Shown: positions 9,600 to 19,525 of the stretch, piece by piece
How positions within the stretch are numbered: the first letter of the stretch is position 1
How the letters are laid out: every line of letters starts with the position of its first letter
Assembly (NCBI GenBank): GCA_028716265.1
Contig: JAQUQD010000031.1
Span: 1-34,083, forward strand
Reading direction: 5' to 3'
Length of the DNA stretch: 34,083 nucleotides
Source of the DNA: Bacteroidales bacterium
Lineage (GTDB): Bacteria > Bacteroidota > Bacteroidia > Bacteroidales > JAGONC01
Notes under the pieces: model-generated
Seen by the model: only the letters and a program-made list of their open reading frames with translations
Told to the model about the DNA's origin: nothing
Database searches by the model: none
Program-made: the position numbers and the translations under genes

Positions 9600-10829
9600 A
9601 TGGACATACAGACCATCAAACAAAGGTTCGGTATCATCGGGAACTCCCCTCTGCTTGACAGGGCCATTGACATTGCCCGGCAGGTGGCGGCCACCGATAT
9701 TACGGTCCTGATCACCGGTGAAAGCGGGACGGGGAAGGAAGTCTTTCCCAAGATCATTCATCAGCTCAGTGCCAGGAAACACGGACCCTACATCGCTGTC
9801 AACTGCGGCGCCATCCCTGAAGGGACCATCGACTCGGAACTCTTCGGGCATGAAAAGGGAGCTTTCACCGGAGCGCATGAATCAAGGAAAGGGTATTTCG
9901 AGGTGGTCAACGGTGGGACGATCTTCCTGGATGAAGTGGCAGAACTTCCGCTTTCGACCCAGGTAAGGTTGTTACGCGTCCTGGAAACAGGTGAATTCAT
10001 GCGTGTCGGATCATCCAGGGTGATTAAAACGGATGTGCGCGTAGTGGGAGCCTCCAATGTGAACATACCGGATGCCATTCATCAGGGAAAATTCCGCCAG
10101 GATCTCTATTACCGGCTCAATACGGTGCCGATCTTCGTCCCAACGCTGAATCAGCGGAAAGAAGATATCATTCTCCTGTTCCGGAAATTTGCCTCAGATT
10201 TCGCTGAACGTTACCGCATGCCATCCATCCAGATGAGCGAAGAGGCCCAGGACTACCTGACCAATTACCATTGGCAGGGCAATGTCAGACAGTTGAAAAA
10301 TGTGACGGAACAAATATCGATCATTGAAGAGAACCGGTTCATCACTCTGGAAACACTGAAAAAATACCTGCCTGACAAGCATTATACGGAACTTCCGGTC
10401 CTATATAACAGCGAGCCTTCCAGGAACGGCATTTCTGAAAGAGACTTGTTGTACAAGGTGCTCTTTGACATGAAAAGGGATATCAATGACCTCAAACGGC
10501 TGATGGCTGATATCATGCAACCGGAAGGCGACAGCCATGTGATCCGGGAAGATGACACCCATATCCTGCAGCAACTCTACAATGACATAAATCCTTTCCC
10601 GTCAGGGATACCGGAGGTGCAGATCCATCCCAGGAGCAAGGTGCCGCTCGAGGAGCCCATCCAGCCCTCGGAAGTCCTCGAAGAATCCCTATCACTCGAG
10701 AAAAAGGAAATGGATATGATCAAAAAAGCCTTGGAGAAACACGCGGGCAAACGTAAGAATGCAGCACGGGAACTGGGAATCTCCGAACGCACGCTCTATC
10801 GAAAGATCAAGGAATATAACATTCAGTGA
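9600..10829 (+). CDS. Sigma-54 interacting AAA+ transcriptional regulator (Fis-type HTH), no receiver domain
   Basis: GESGTGKE Walker A, GAFTGA loop, [26 protein letters not shown]-terminal [27 protein letters not shown]+ begins about 40 aa from the N-terminus. Confidence 0.93.
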   Translation: MDIQTIKQRFGIIGNSPLLDRAIDIARQVAATDITVLITGESGTGKEVFPKIIHQLSARKHGPYIAVNCGAIPEGTIDSELFGHEKGAFTGAHESRKGYFEVVNGGTIFLDEVAELPLSTQVRLLRVLETGEFMRVGSSRVIKTDVRVVGASNVNIPDAIHQGKFRQDLYYRLNTVPIFVPTLNQRKEDIILLFRKFASDFAERYRMPSIQMSEEAQDYLTNYHWQGNVRQLKNVTEQISIIEENRFITLETLKKYLPDKHYTELPVLYNSEPSRNGISERDLLYKVLFDMKRDINDLKRLMADIMQPEGDSHVIREDDTHILQQLYNDINPFPSGIPEVQIHPRSKVPLEEPIQPSEVLEESLSLEKKEMDMIKKALEKHAGKRKNAARELGISERTLYRKIKEYNIQ

Positions 10830-10849
10830 CGGATCATCATCCATCGCAT

Positions 10850-11386
10850 ATGAGACATGGGATCAATACAGGGTACGGCTCCGGGATGGTTTTCATCTTG
10901 ATCTTTCTTCTGCCGGGCATTTTTTCCCTGCCAGGATGCGGAGTCTATTCCTTTACCGGCGCTTCGATCCCTCCCGGTGCCAGTACCATCTCCGTTGATT
11001 ATTTTCCCAACAATGCTCTTTTGGTACAACCAACACTGAGTCAACGATTCACAGATGCCCTGAGGGATAAATTCACCAGCGAGACCAGCCTGAACCTGGT
11101 CAGAGAGAACGGGGATATGTCGATCGAAGGGGAGATCGTCGGCTATTCTGCCAATCCGATCGCCATTCAGGGGAATGAGCAGGCAGCCCTCAACAGGCTG
11201 ACCATTACGGTCAATGTAAGGTTTGTCAACCATCTTGACCCCAAAATGAATTTTGAGCAGAGTTTTTCGCGCTTCCAGGATTATGACAGTTCCAGGAGCC
11301 TTGCTGACGTCGAAGATGACCTGATCGATCAGATCAACCGCGACCTGGTCCAGGATGTTTTCGACAAGGCAGTGGTGAACTGGTGA
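10850..11386 (+). CDS. LptE-family LPS-assembly lipoprotein
   Basis: Lipobox-like LPGC, then GVYSFTGASIPPGASTISVDYFPNNALLVQPTLSQRFTDALRDKF, typical of Bacteroidetes LptE-like proteins; start chosen at ATG 10850 rather than GTG 10826. Confidence 0.8.
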   Translation: MRHGINTGYGSGMVFILIFLLPGIFSLPGCGVYSFTGASIPPGASTISVDYFPNNALLVQPTLSQRFTDALRDKFTSETSLNLVRENGDMSIEGEIVGYSANPIAIQGNEQAALNRLTITVNVRFVNHLDPKMNFEQSFSRFQDYDSSRSLADVEDDLIDQINRDLVQDVFDKAVVNW

Positions 11387-11417
11387 TTACACCCTTTTCA
11401 ATGATGGGATCAAACTG

Positions 11418-12155
11418 ATGAACCGCCAGCGATTTGAACATTTTCTACGATTTCCCTCCGAACTGTCCCCGCGTGAGGCTGAAGACCTGAGTGCCCTGAT
11501 CCATTCGTTCCCTTATTGTCAGACACTTTACATGATGCTTGCCAGGGCATATTCAGGAGATGACAGCGTTTATTTCCAGGGCCACCTGCGAATAGCCGCC
11601 GCACGCGCCATTGACCGCAAACGCCTGAAGGAGATTATCCTTGACCTTCCCGCGACCTCCTCTCCTCCGGAGGCCGTCCTGCAACCGGTCATCAGCGAGC
11701 CGTCAATCCCCGGGTCTGAACAGCTCGATCTGGACCGCTTTCACGAGCTCATCGCTGAGCTTGAGCAAACCTTCCTCGCACTTCAGTCTCAGAAAGCAAA
11801 AACACTGGGCCCGTACGATATTGAAAAAGAGTTCGCTGCGATGGAAATCCAACCTGCTGAAAGCTATTTCGATGGCGAGGGCGAACCGGCAGGCGGACCG
11901 GCTGAATGGTCCTCGGGTGTGGAATCGCATCCCCTGCCATCCAGGTCTGCCTTTTTTGATCCGGTCGACATCGCCCGCAAAAGCGTGATCGAACATGATG
12001 ATATTGCCACGGAAACCCTTGCCCGGATCTATGCCGAACAGGGTCACCATCAGCGGGCTATAAAAATTTATCAGCAATTGATATTGAAATTCCCGGAAAA
12101 AAGTCGTTACTTTGCAGCCCAAATTAAAAATCTGGAAAATAAACCTGGAATTTAA
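11418..12155 (+). CDS. Conserved hypothetical protein with C-terminal TPR-like segment
   Basis: TETLARIYAEQGHHQRAIKIYQQLILKFPEKSRYFAAQIKNLE resembles a TPR; operon position lptE-X-secG. Confidence 0.6.
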   Translation: MNRQRFEHFLRFPSELSPREAEDLSALIHSFPYCQTLYMMLARAYSGDDSVYFQGHLRIAAARAIDRKRLKEIILDLPATSSPPEAVLQPVISEPSIPGSEQLDLDRFHELIAELEQTFLALQSQKAKTLGPYDIEKEFAAMEIQPAESYFDGEGEPAGGPAEWSSGVESHPLPSRSAFFDPVDIARKSVIEHDDIATETLARIYAEQGHHQRAIKIYQQLILKFPEKSRYFAAQIKNLENKPGI

Positions 12156-12167
12156 AAGATCTACGTC

Positions 12168-12494
12168 ATGGCTGCATATATTCTCATATCGGTGCTAATC
12201 TTGGTAGCGTGTGTCCTCCTGGGACTTATCGTATTGGTCCAGAATCCCAAAGGAGGAGGACTGGTTTCCAATTTCTCCTCATCCAACCAGTTCATGGGTG
12301 TGCGTAAGACGGCCGATTTTCTGGAGAAAGCCACATGGACACTGGCGGTGGCCCTTCTGGTGCTGAGCCTAACGAGCATCCTGATCATCCCGAGGAACAT
12401 GAGGGCCTCTGAGGTGCCTCAGAGCGAGATCCAGCAGAGGGTACAGGAAGGTACAGCCATACCGGTGGATTATAAGGCACCTCCTGAAGAATGA
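12168..12494 (+). CDS. secG: Preprotein translocase subunit SecG
   Basis: LILVACVLLGLIVLVQNPKGGGLVSNFSSSNQFMGVRKTADFLEKATW is a SecG signature. Confidence 0.92.
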   Translation: MAAYILISVLILVACVLLGLIVLVQNPKGGGLVSNFSSSNQFMGVRKTADFLEKATWTLAVALLVLSLTSILIIPRNMRASEVPQSEIQQRVQEGTAIPVDYKAPPEE

Positions 12495-12517
12495 TCCGTC
12501 AGGTGACGTAACACTAC

Positions 12518-12558
12518 AAAAAAGTGTCATAATGTCAGAACATTATGACACTTTTTTT
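12518..12558. terminator. Bidirectional-type terminator hairpin between secG and groES
   Basis: AAAAAAGTGTCATAATG-TCAGAA-CATTATGACACTTTTTTT: perfect 17-bp inverted repeat with A/T tracts at the ends. Confidence 0.85.
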
Positions 12559-12568
12559 ATTATCCGGT

Positions 12569-12586
12569 TATGGCATAAAATATGCA
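12569..12586 (+). promoter_or_regulatory. Candidate groES promoter/operator element TATGGCATAAAATATGCA
   Basis: TATGGCATAAAAT is identical to a segment upstream of hsp20; TGGCA-N7-TGCA also has sigma-54-like GG-N10-GC spacing. Confidence 0.45.
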
Positions 12587-12650
12587 AAGCGATCGCAGAC
12601 TTCTGAAATATTTATTATTCATTCATGTATAACTCAAAAATTTCAAACGT

Positions 12651-12929
12651 ATGGCAAAGTTAGCTATTCAACCCCTGGCAGACCGTGTCGTTATCGAACC
12701 CTCACCTGCTGAAGCAAAAACAGCCGGTGGTCTATTCATTCCGGACACTGCTAAAGAAAAACCCCAGAAAGGAACTGTCGTGGCAGTCGGCATCGGGAAA
12801 AAGGATGAACCCATGACCGTAAAAGTAGGCGACACCGTATTATATGGCAAATATGCCGGTACTGAAATCAGCTTCGAAGGAAAGGATTTCCTGATTATGC
12901 GTGAATCCGATATCGTTGCTATCATTTAA
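12651..12929 (+). CDS. groES: Co-chaperonin GroES
   Basis: [47 protein letters not shown]. Confidence 0.97.
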   Translation: MAKLAIQPLADRVVIEPSPAEAKTAGGLFIPDTAKEKPQKGTVVAVGIGKKDEPMTVKVGDTVLYGKYAGTEISFEGKDFLIMRESDIVAII

Positions 12930-12961
12930 AAATTTCTTACTAATACATTAAAAACTTCTGA

Positions 12962-14599
<1,638 letters not shown>

Positions 14600-14625
14600 G
14601 AGGGATTTTCCCTTGTCAAATAAAG

Positions 14626-14652
14626 AAGCCGCCCCCACGTGCGGCTTTTTTT
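14626..14652 (+). terminator. Rho-independent terminator after groEL
   Basis: AAGCCGC-CCCCACGT-GCGGCTT followed by TTTTT. Confidence 0.85.
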
Positions 14653-14655
14653 ATT

Positions 14656-14663
14656 TACATTTG
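14656..14663 (+). promoter_or_regulatory. Bacteroidetes -7 element TACATTTG
   Basis: Exact TAnnTTTG match 26 nt before ATG 14689. Confidence 0.4.
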
Positions 14664-14688
14664 TACATTCTGTAAATCAATCACTATC

Positions 14689-15264
14689 ATGCATAAGGGA
14701 ATATATGCTTTTGTCTGTGCCGCCCTGATATGCGGAATGGCGGTACATAACGCGACCGGGCAAGAGATGCAGGTACGGCAGGACTCATTGTCTGTCGTTC
14801 CTGTCGATAAAACCACCGGTATGATAAACTATCAGGAGGTGGTGACCGAAGAGGGAACAAAGAATGATTTCTTCAACCGGGCTGTCGCCTGGGTGAATAT
14901 AACCTATAAAAATCCCACTTCCGTTACTACCGTTCGCGACCCACAGACCGGAAAGATCGAGGGGAATTACCGCCTGAAGATCTACCAGAGTACCGAAGGA
15001 CAGGAAGGCATGGAGTGGGGAACCATTCTTTATTCGTTCAGGCTGGAGTTCAAGGATGGGAGGTACCGGTACTCGTTCTATGATTTCCTTCTGAAAACCG
15101 ATTCCCGGTATCCAATCGAACGCTGGCTCGACAGGTCGCGGCCGGATTATTCACCCGACTGCGACCTTAAACTACGTAAGGTGGATGAGGTCGTGCAGAG
15201 CCTTATCCTGACCCTGAAACAGTCGATGAAACCCAAATCCGTCAAGGAAGAAGTGGAATGGTGA
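14689..15264 (+). CDS. Secreted DUF4468-like protein
   Basis: Signal peptide; TGMINYQEVVTEEGTKNDFFNRAVAWVNITYKNP...GNYRLKIY pattern resembles DUF4468 (TBP2-like fold). Confidence 0.6.
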   Translation: MHKGIYAFVCAALICGMAVHNATGQEMQVRQDSLSVVPVDKTTGMINYQEVVTEEGTKNDFFNRAVAWVNITYKNPTSVTTVRDPQTGKIEGNYRLKIYQSTEGQEGMEWGTILYSFRLEFKDGRYRYSFYDFLLKTDSRYPIERWLDRSRPDYSPDCDLKLRKVDEVVQSLILTLKQSMKPKSVKEEVEW

Positions 15265-15344
15265 AAATTTACAGCCATGATGCAACTTTTGTGCGGAGAA
15301 ATTATTTAAGATTCTCTTATCAATAATTAAACAAAAACTGTGTC

Positions 15345-16349
15345 ATGAGCGACCGCAAAAAAGACCACATCGACCTGGCCTTCAGGTCCGTAACAGCACG
15401 TGATACCGTTGACAAACGGTTTGATTATGAACCGGTCCTTGCTGCACATCCGAAAGATGACCTGACTGCGTTTCCATTTCTCGGCAAAGAGATGAAGGCT
15501 CCACTCTGGATCTCCAGTATGACCGGAGGCACCGGCCCCGCCCGTCATATCAACCAGAATCTCGCAAGGGTATGCGGAGAGTTTGGACTCGGCATGGGGC
15601 TGGGCTCCTGCCGACCCCTGCTGGAGGACGATACTTTTTTTGAGGATTATAACCTTCGCGGACTCATCGGGGATCAGGCGCCTTTTTTCGCCAATCTGGG
15701 TATCGCACAGGTAGAAAAAGCCCTGGAGGGAAAATGGGTCGACCGGATCCTTGAACTGGTGGTACGCCTGAAGGCAGATGGATTGATCATCCATGTGAAT
15801 CCACTGCAGGAATGGCTCCAGCCAGAAGGCAATCGCATTGCGGTCCCTCCTCTGGAGACTGTGCGGGCCTTTCTCGGGCAGTTCGATCTTCCGGTGATCG
15901 TGAAGGAAGTGGGGCAGGGTATGGGGCCGTCCAGCCTCAGGGCGCTGCTGGAACTCCCACTGGCCGCCATCGATTTTGCGGCCTACGGCGGTACCAACTT
16001 TGCCCGACTGGAAATGCTCCGCGCTCGGCAAACCTGGCAGGAATTCTACGGACCACTGGCCAGTATCGGCCACGACGCAGAAGAAATGATGCAGATGGTC
16101 AACGCTCACATCGACTCGGGCACTCCTGTGCGCTGCCGGCATATCATCGCTTCCGGAGGTGTCCGTAACTTCCTGGATGGATATTACCTGATCAGCAAAA
16201 GTAAGTTGCCTGCCATTTACGGACAGGCCAGTTCCTTGCTCACTTATGCCAATGAGTCCTATGACCGGCTGCGCGATTTTGTGCAAAACCAGATCAGAGG
16301 GCTCCGACTGGTCCAAACGTTTCTCAAATTGAAAATTTCAAAACCCTGA
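15345..16349 (+). CDS. fni: Type 2 isopentenyl-diphosphate delta-isomerase (FMN-dependent)
   Basis: RKKDHIDLAF, PLWISSMTGGTGPARHINQNLARVCGEFGLGMGLGSCRPLLE, HVNPLQEWLQPEG, PVIVKEVGQGM, IASGGVRN. Confidence 0.93.
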   Translation: MSDRKKDHIDLAFRSVTARDTVDKRFDYEPVLAAHPKDDLTAFPFLGKEMKAPLWISSMTGGTGPARHINQNLARVCGEFGLGMGLGSCRPLLEDDTFFEDYNLRGLIGDQAPFFANLGIAQVEKALEGKWVDRILELVVRLKADGLIIHVNPLQEWLQPEGNRIAVPPLETVRAFLGQFDLPVIVKEVGQGMGPSSLRALLELPLAAIDFAAYGGTNFARLEMLRARQTWQEFYGPLASIGHDAEEMMQMVNAHIDSGTPVRCRHIIASGGVRNFLDGYYLISKSKLPAIYGQASSLLTYANESYDRLRDFVQNQIRGLRLVQTFLKLKISKP

Positions 16350-16860
16350 AAAACAGAACCCTGGTTTCTGGTTTTCCCAAACTAAGCAAGGAGAACAAAC
16401 TCCGGTGTGTAGTTTCCCATTTCCATGAACCGGAAAAAGCCTACGCTGAACTGACCTCTTTCTGGCACAGCAATCCTGAAGTTCAGAAAAAGATGGACTA
16501 GTTCATCGAAAACACCATTACCAATTATTTTTTCCCCTGGGCATTGCACCCATTTTTGTGATCAACAGGAAGATATACCTGGTTCCCATGGTGATCGAGG
16601 AGAGTTCGGTGGTGGCGGCAGCATCCAACAACGCTAAATTCTGGTCGGAACGGGGCGGCTTTCATACACGGGTGCTTTCTACGGTAAAGACAGTCCATGT
16701 GCAGTTCATCGGGACCCTCCGTGGTATGGAAAACAGGAATTCGTACGGAGGATTTTTATCTTAAACTATGCGGACCGGGAGGGGGAGGATTTTTACTGGA
16801 GATGTCGCCCGATCTTGAATGGGCGCAAATCCCCCTCGAGCAGCACGGTATCTCACCCGT
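16346..16860 (+). pseudogene. Degraded hydroxymethylglutaryl-CoA reductase remnant
   Basis: Reads LKNRTLVSGFPKLSKENKLRCVVSHFHEPEKAYAELTSFWHSNPEVQKKMD-TAG(16499-16501)-FIENTITNYFFP-[frameshift near 16538]-GIAPIFVINRKIYLVPMVIEESSVVAAASNNAKFWSERGGFHTRVLSTVKTVHVQFIG; isolated MGAN at 16819 resembles the HMGR DAMGAN motif. Confidence 0.85.
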
Positions 16861-16968
16861 TCTGGTATTCTGATCTCCATATTCCGATTATTTTTGACTC
16901 TCCGGGCAATATTGTATCCCTGCCTGCATTATCTTTACAACCATATCACTGAACCAATAAATACAGAC

Positions 16969-17745
16969 ATGAAGACACGTTATCTTTTACTTTTTCTGCT
17001 GATCATCGCCTTCGACGAAGGAACTCTGGCCCAGGACATCATTTACAGAACCGATGGAACCAAAGAAGAGGTCAAAATATTGCAGGTCGGTAATAGGGAG
17101 ATTCAGTACAAAAAATTTGACAATCAGGATGGCCCAGTGTATATTATAAACAAAGAGAATACCGTAATGATTACGTATGAGAACGGGGATTATGACCTGT
17201 TCAGCCGGTCTAATGCGAATAAAGAAATTGATGATCAGGATCTTGAAGTGAATTTTGCAAAGAATGTCTTTGCTTATCATCTCTTTGACCTTGTCTTTGG
17301 CGATTTCGCCCTTTCCTACGAACGGCTGCTCCCGTCGGGGAAAGTGGGGATCAAGGTTCCCGTGGCATTTGGATTTGATGAATATGACAACTGGGATTTC
17401 AATAATGTCTTCTACTCGGGTGTAGGATTGAATTTCTACCCGACCGGGCAGGGAAAGTGGAAATATTTTATGGGCCCGCAGCTTCGCATCGGTTACAGCC
17501 GGGCCAACGACTGGGTGGACTATTTTGATAATCAGGGGAATTACTGGTACAGCGAGGAAGTGGACAGTGAAGGGATATATTCCAAGTTTTTCATTGACAA
17601 CGGCGTCCAATTCATGCCCCTGAGAAACTTCAGTGTATCCGCCATCGGCAGTATCGGGATCAGGTATTTCCCGGAAGCGCCCTACGAGGAAGATGCCGTG
17701 CGGACCGACGGTCAGTTTGCGATCAATTTGTGTTACAGGTTTTGA
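16969..17745 (+). CDS. Secreted/outer-membrane-like hypothetical protein
   Basis: Signal peptide MKTRYLLLFLLIIAFDEGTLAQ, then QDIIYRTDGTKEEVKILQVGNREIQYKKFDN; aromatic beta-barrel-like C-terminus ending FAINLCYRF. Confidence 0.6.
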   Translation: MKTRYLLLFLLIIAFDEGTLAQDIIYRTDGTKEEVKILQVGNREIQYKKFDNQDGPVYIINKENTVMITYENGDYDLFSRSNANKEIDDQDLEVNFAKNVFAYHLFDLVFGDFALSYERLLPSGKVGIKVPVAFGFDEYDNWDFNNVFYSGVGLNFYPTGQGKWKYFMGPQLRIGYSRANDWVDYFDNQGNYWYSEEVDSEGIYSKFFIDNGVQFMPLRNFSVSAIGSIGIRYFPEAPYEEDAVRTDGQFAINLCYRF

Positions 17746-17749
17746 GAAT

Positions 17750-17783
17750 AGGCACGAAGGCACAGAGGCACAGAGGCACAAAG
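17750..17783. repeat. 8-nt tandem repeat array, four AGGCACRR units
   Basis: AGGCACGA AGGCACAG AGGCACAG AGGCACAA AG directly after the stop codon at 17743-17745. Confidence 0.8.
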
Positions 17784-17821
17784 TTTTAACAGGTTTTAGG
17801 GATAAGATAATTTTATATAGG

Positions 17822-19456
17822 ATGAGGGATACGTTTGAGCTGGAAGGGAGGATTGTTGATCTTTTCAGGAGGAGGATCTTCCCGGGGAGAATCATTGTGG
17901 AGGGTGGAATGATCAGCGGGCTGGAGGAAGTTCCGGTATCCGCTACGCACTACATTTTACCCGGGTTTATCGATTCCCACATCCATATCGAAAGCAGCAT
18001 GCTGATCCCGTCGGAATTTGCGCGGCTGGCTGTTGTTCACGGGACGGTGGCCACGGTTTCCGATCCTCACGAGATCGCCAACGTCCTTGGGATCGAAGGC
18101 ATTCGGTTCATGATCGGCAACGGGAAGAAGACGCCCTTCAAATTTTTCTTCGGCGCTCCTTCCTGCGTGCCTGCAACACCTTTCGAGAGCTCCGGCGCCT
18201 CCCTGGGTCCGGAGGAAGTGGAACAGCTTCTGCGGATGCCGGAGATCCATTACCTCTCGGAGATGATGAATTTTCCGGGCGTTCTGGGTGACGATCCCGT
18301 GGTCCTGGAGAAACTGAGGCTTGCGCGTACATATGGCAAGCCTGTGGATGGACATGCTCCCGGGCTCAGGGGGGAGGAAGTGGCAAAATATATCCGCGCG
18401 GGAATCTCCACCGATCACGAATGCTTTGGAATGGAAGAAGCAATGGATAAAGCCATCTACGGTATGCACATCCTGATCCGGGAGGGTAGCGCCGCCAAAA
18501 ATTTCGACGACCTGATACCCCTGCTGAACCATTTCCCTGACCAGGTCATGTTCTGCTCCGACGACAAGCATCCCAACGACCTGGTGGAAGGTCATATCAA
18601 CGATTCTGTGAAACGGGCGATCCGGATGGGATATGATCTGTTTGACGTTTTACGGTGCTGTACCCTGAACCCTTTCCGGCATTACAAACTGCCCGTGGGA
18701 TTGCTTCGGCAACAGGACCCTGCGGATATGATCGTGGTTAGCGACCTGGAGGATATGAACGTGCTGGCCACATACATCCATGGCACCAAGGTGGCTGAAA
18801 ACGGTCGGACGTTGATCCCCTCCGTTGAAGAAACCACCCCGAATTTCTTCAGGGCGAGCAGGATCTCCCCGGATGACCTTGCCGTACCTGCGGAAGGAAC
18901 CCATATCAGGGTTATGGAAGCGTTTGACGGACAGCTGATCACGGAAATGTCGGAGGCGGAAGCTACCCTGAAGGATGGACTGGCCGTGGCTGACCCGGAA
19001 AGAGACCTGCTGAAGCTGGTCGTGATAAACCGGTACAGGCCCTCTCCTCCTGCGGTGGGATTCATTCACCGCTTCGGGCTGAAAAGAGGGGCTATCGCCT
19101 CCACGGTGGCACACGACAGCCATAATATCATCGCCGTAGGGACCAACGACCAGGATCTGGCTAACGCTGTTAACCTGCTGATCGAAAACAAAGGAGGCGT
19201 ATCACTTTCAGCGGGCCCGGTGAACGATGTCCTTCCCCTGCCTGTGGCCGGGATCATGTCGAACCACGACGGATTTGCCGTCGCTTCTCACTATCGTGAC
19301 CTCGACCGGCAGGCCAAAGATCTCGGCTCCTCACTTCAGGCTCCCTATATGACACTTTCCTTCATGACCCTGCTGGTCATCCCCCAGCTGAAGTTAAGTG
19401 ACCAGGGACTCTTTGATGGCTCCACGTTCAGTCACACCAGCCTGTTCATAAAATAA
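17822..19456 (+). CDS. ade: Adenine deaminase
   Basis: GFIDSHIHIESSMLIPSEFARLAVVHGTVATVSDPHEIANVLG, FFGAPSCVPATPFE, DGHAPGL, CSDDKHPNDL; start moved from 17633 to ATG 17822. Confidence 0.93.
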   Translation: MRDTFELEGRIVDLFRRRIFPGRIIVEGGMISGLEEVPVSATHYILPGFIDSHIHIESSMLIPSEFARLAVVHGTVATVSDPHEIANVLGIEGIRFMIGNGKKTPFKFFFGAPSCVPATPFESSGASLGPEEVEQLLRMPEIHYLSEMMNFPGVLGDDPVVLEKLRLARTYGKPVDGHAPGLRGEEVAKYIRAGISTDHECFGMEEAMDKAIYGMHILIREGSAAKNFDDLIPLLNHFPDQVMFCSDDKHPNDLVEGHINDSVKRAIRMGYDLFDVLRCCTLNPFRHYKLPVGLLRQQDPADMIVVSDLEDMNVLATYIHGTKVAENGRTLIPSVEETTPNFFRASRISPDDLAVPAEGTHIRVMEAFDGQLITEMSEAEATLKDGLAVADPERDLLKLVVINRYRPSPPAVGFIHRFGLKRGAIASTVAHDSHNIIAVGTNDQDLANAVNLLIENKGGVSLSAGPVNDVLPLPVAGIMSNHDGFAVASHYRDLDRQAKDLGSSLQAPYMTLSFMTLLVIPQLKLSDQGLFDGSTFSHTSLFIK

Positions 19457-19478
19457 AGCAATAAACCTACATATTTAT

Positions 19479-19508
19479 TTTGTTATTATATTTTTTTATA
19501 TAATTTTG
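19479..19508 (+). promoter_or_regulatory. Bacteroidetes promoter TTTG-N18-TAATTTTG
   Basis: TTTG at 19479-19482 and TAATTTTG at 19501-19508, upstream of the ArsR-like gene. Confidence 0.55.
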
Positions 19509-19525
19509 TATAAAAATTAAACAAC

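Noticed and set aside
12495-12650. Possible CIRCE (HrcA) operator upstream of groES
   Set aside because: No TTAGCACTC-N9-GAGTGCTAA or close variant found; the inverted repeat present is a different sequence.
15327-16316. 329-aa minus-strand ORF opposite fni
   Set aside because: Lies fully antisense to a clearly recognisable IDI-2; the composition looks like frame-shadow translation with no domain motif.
17633-17821. N-terminal extension of the adenine deaminase ORF (MYPPSAVSG...HEGTEAQRHKV)
   Set aside because: Overlaps the upstream gene in another frame and the AGGCACA repeat; AdeC-like sequence starts at MRDTFELEGR.
16987-17895. 302-aa minus-strand ORF opposite the outer-membrane-like gene
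   Set aside because: Antisense shadow ORF; no recognisable motif, and it crosses the AGGCACA repeat.
17957-18595. 212-aa minus-strand ORF opposite adenine deaminase
   Set aside because: Antisense to strong AdeC motifs; no independent support.
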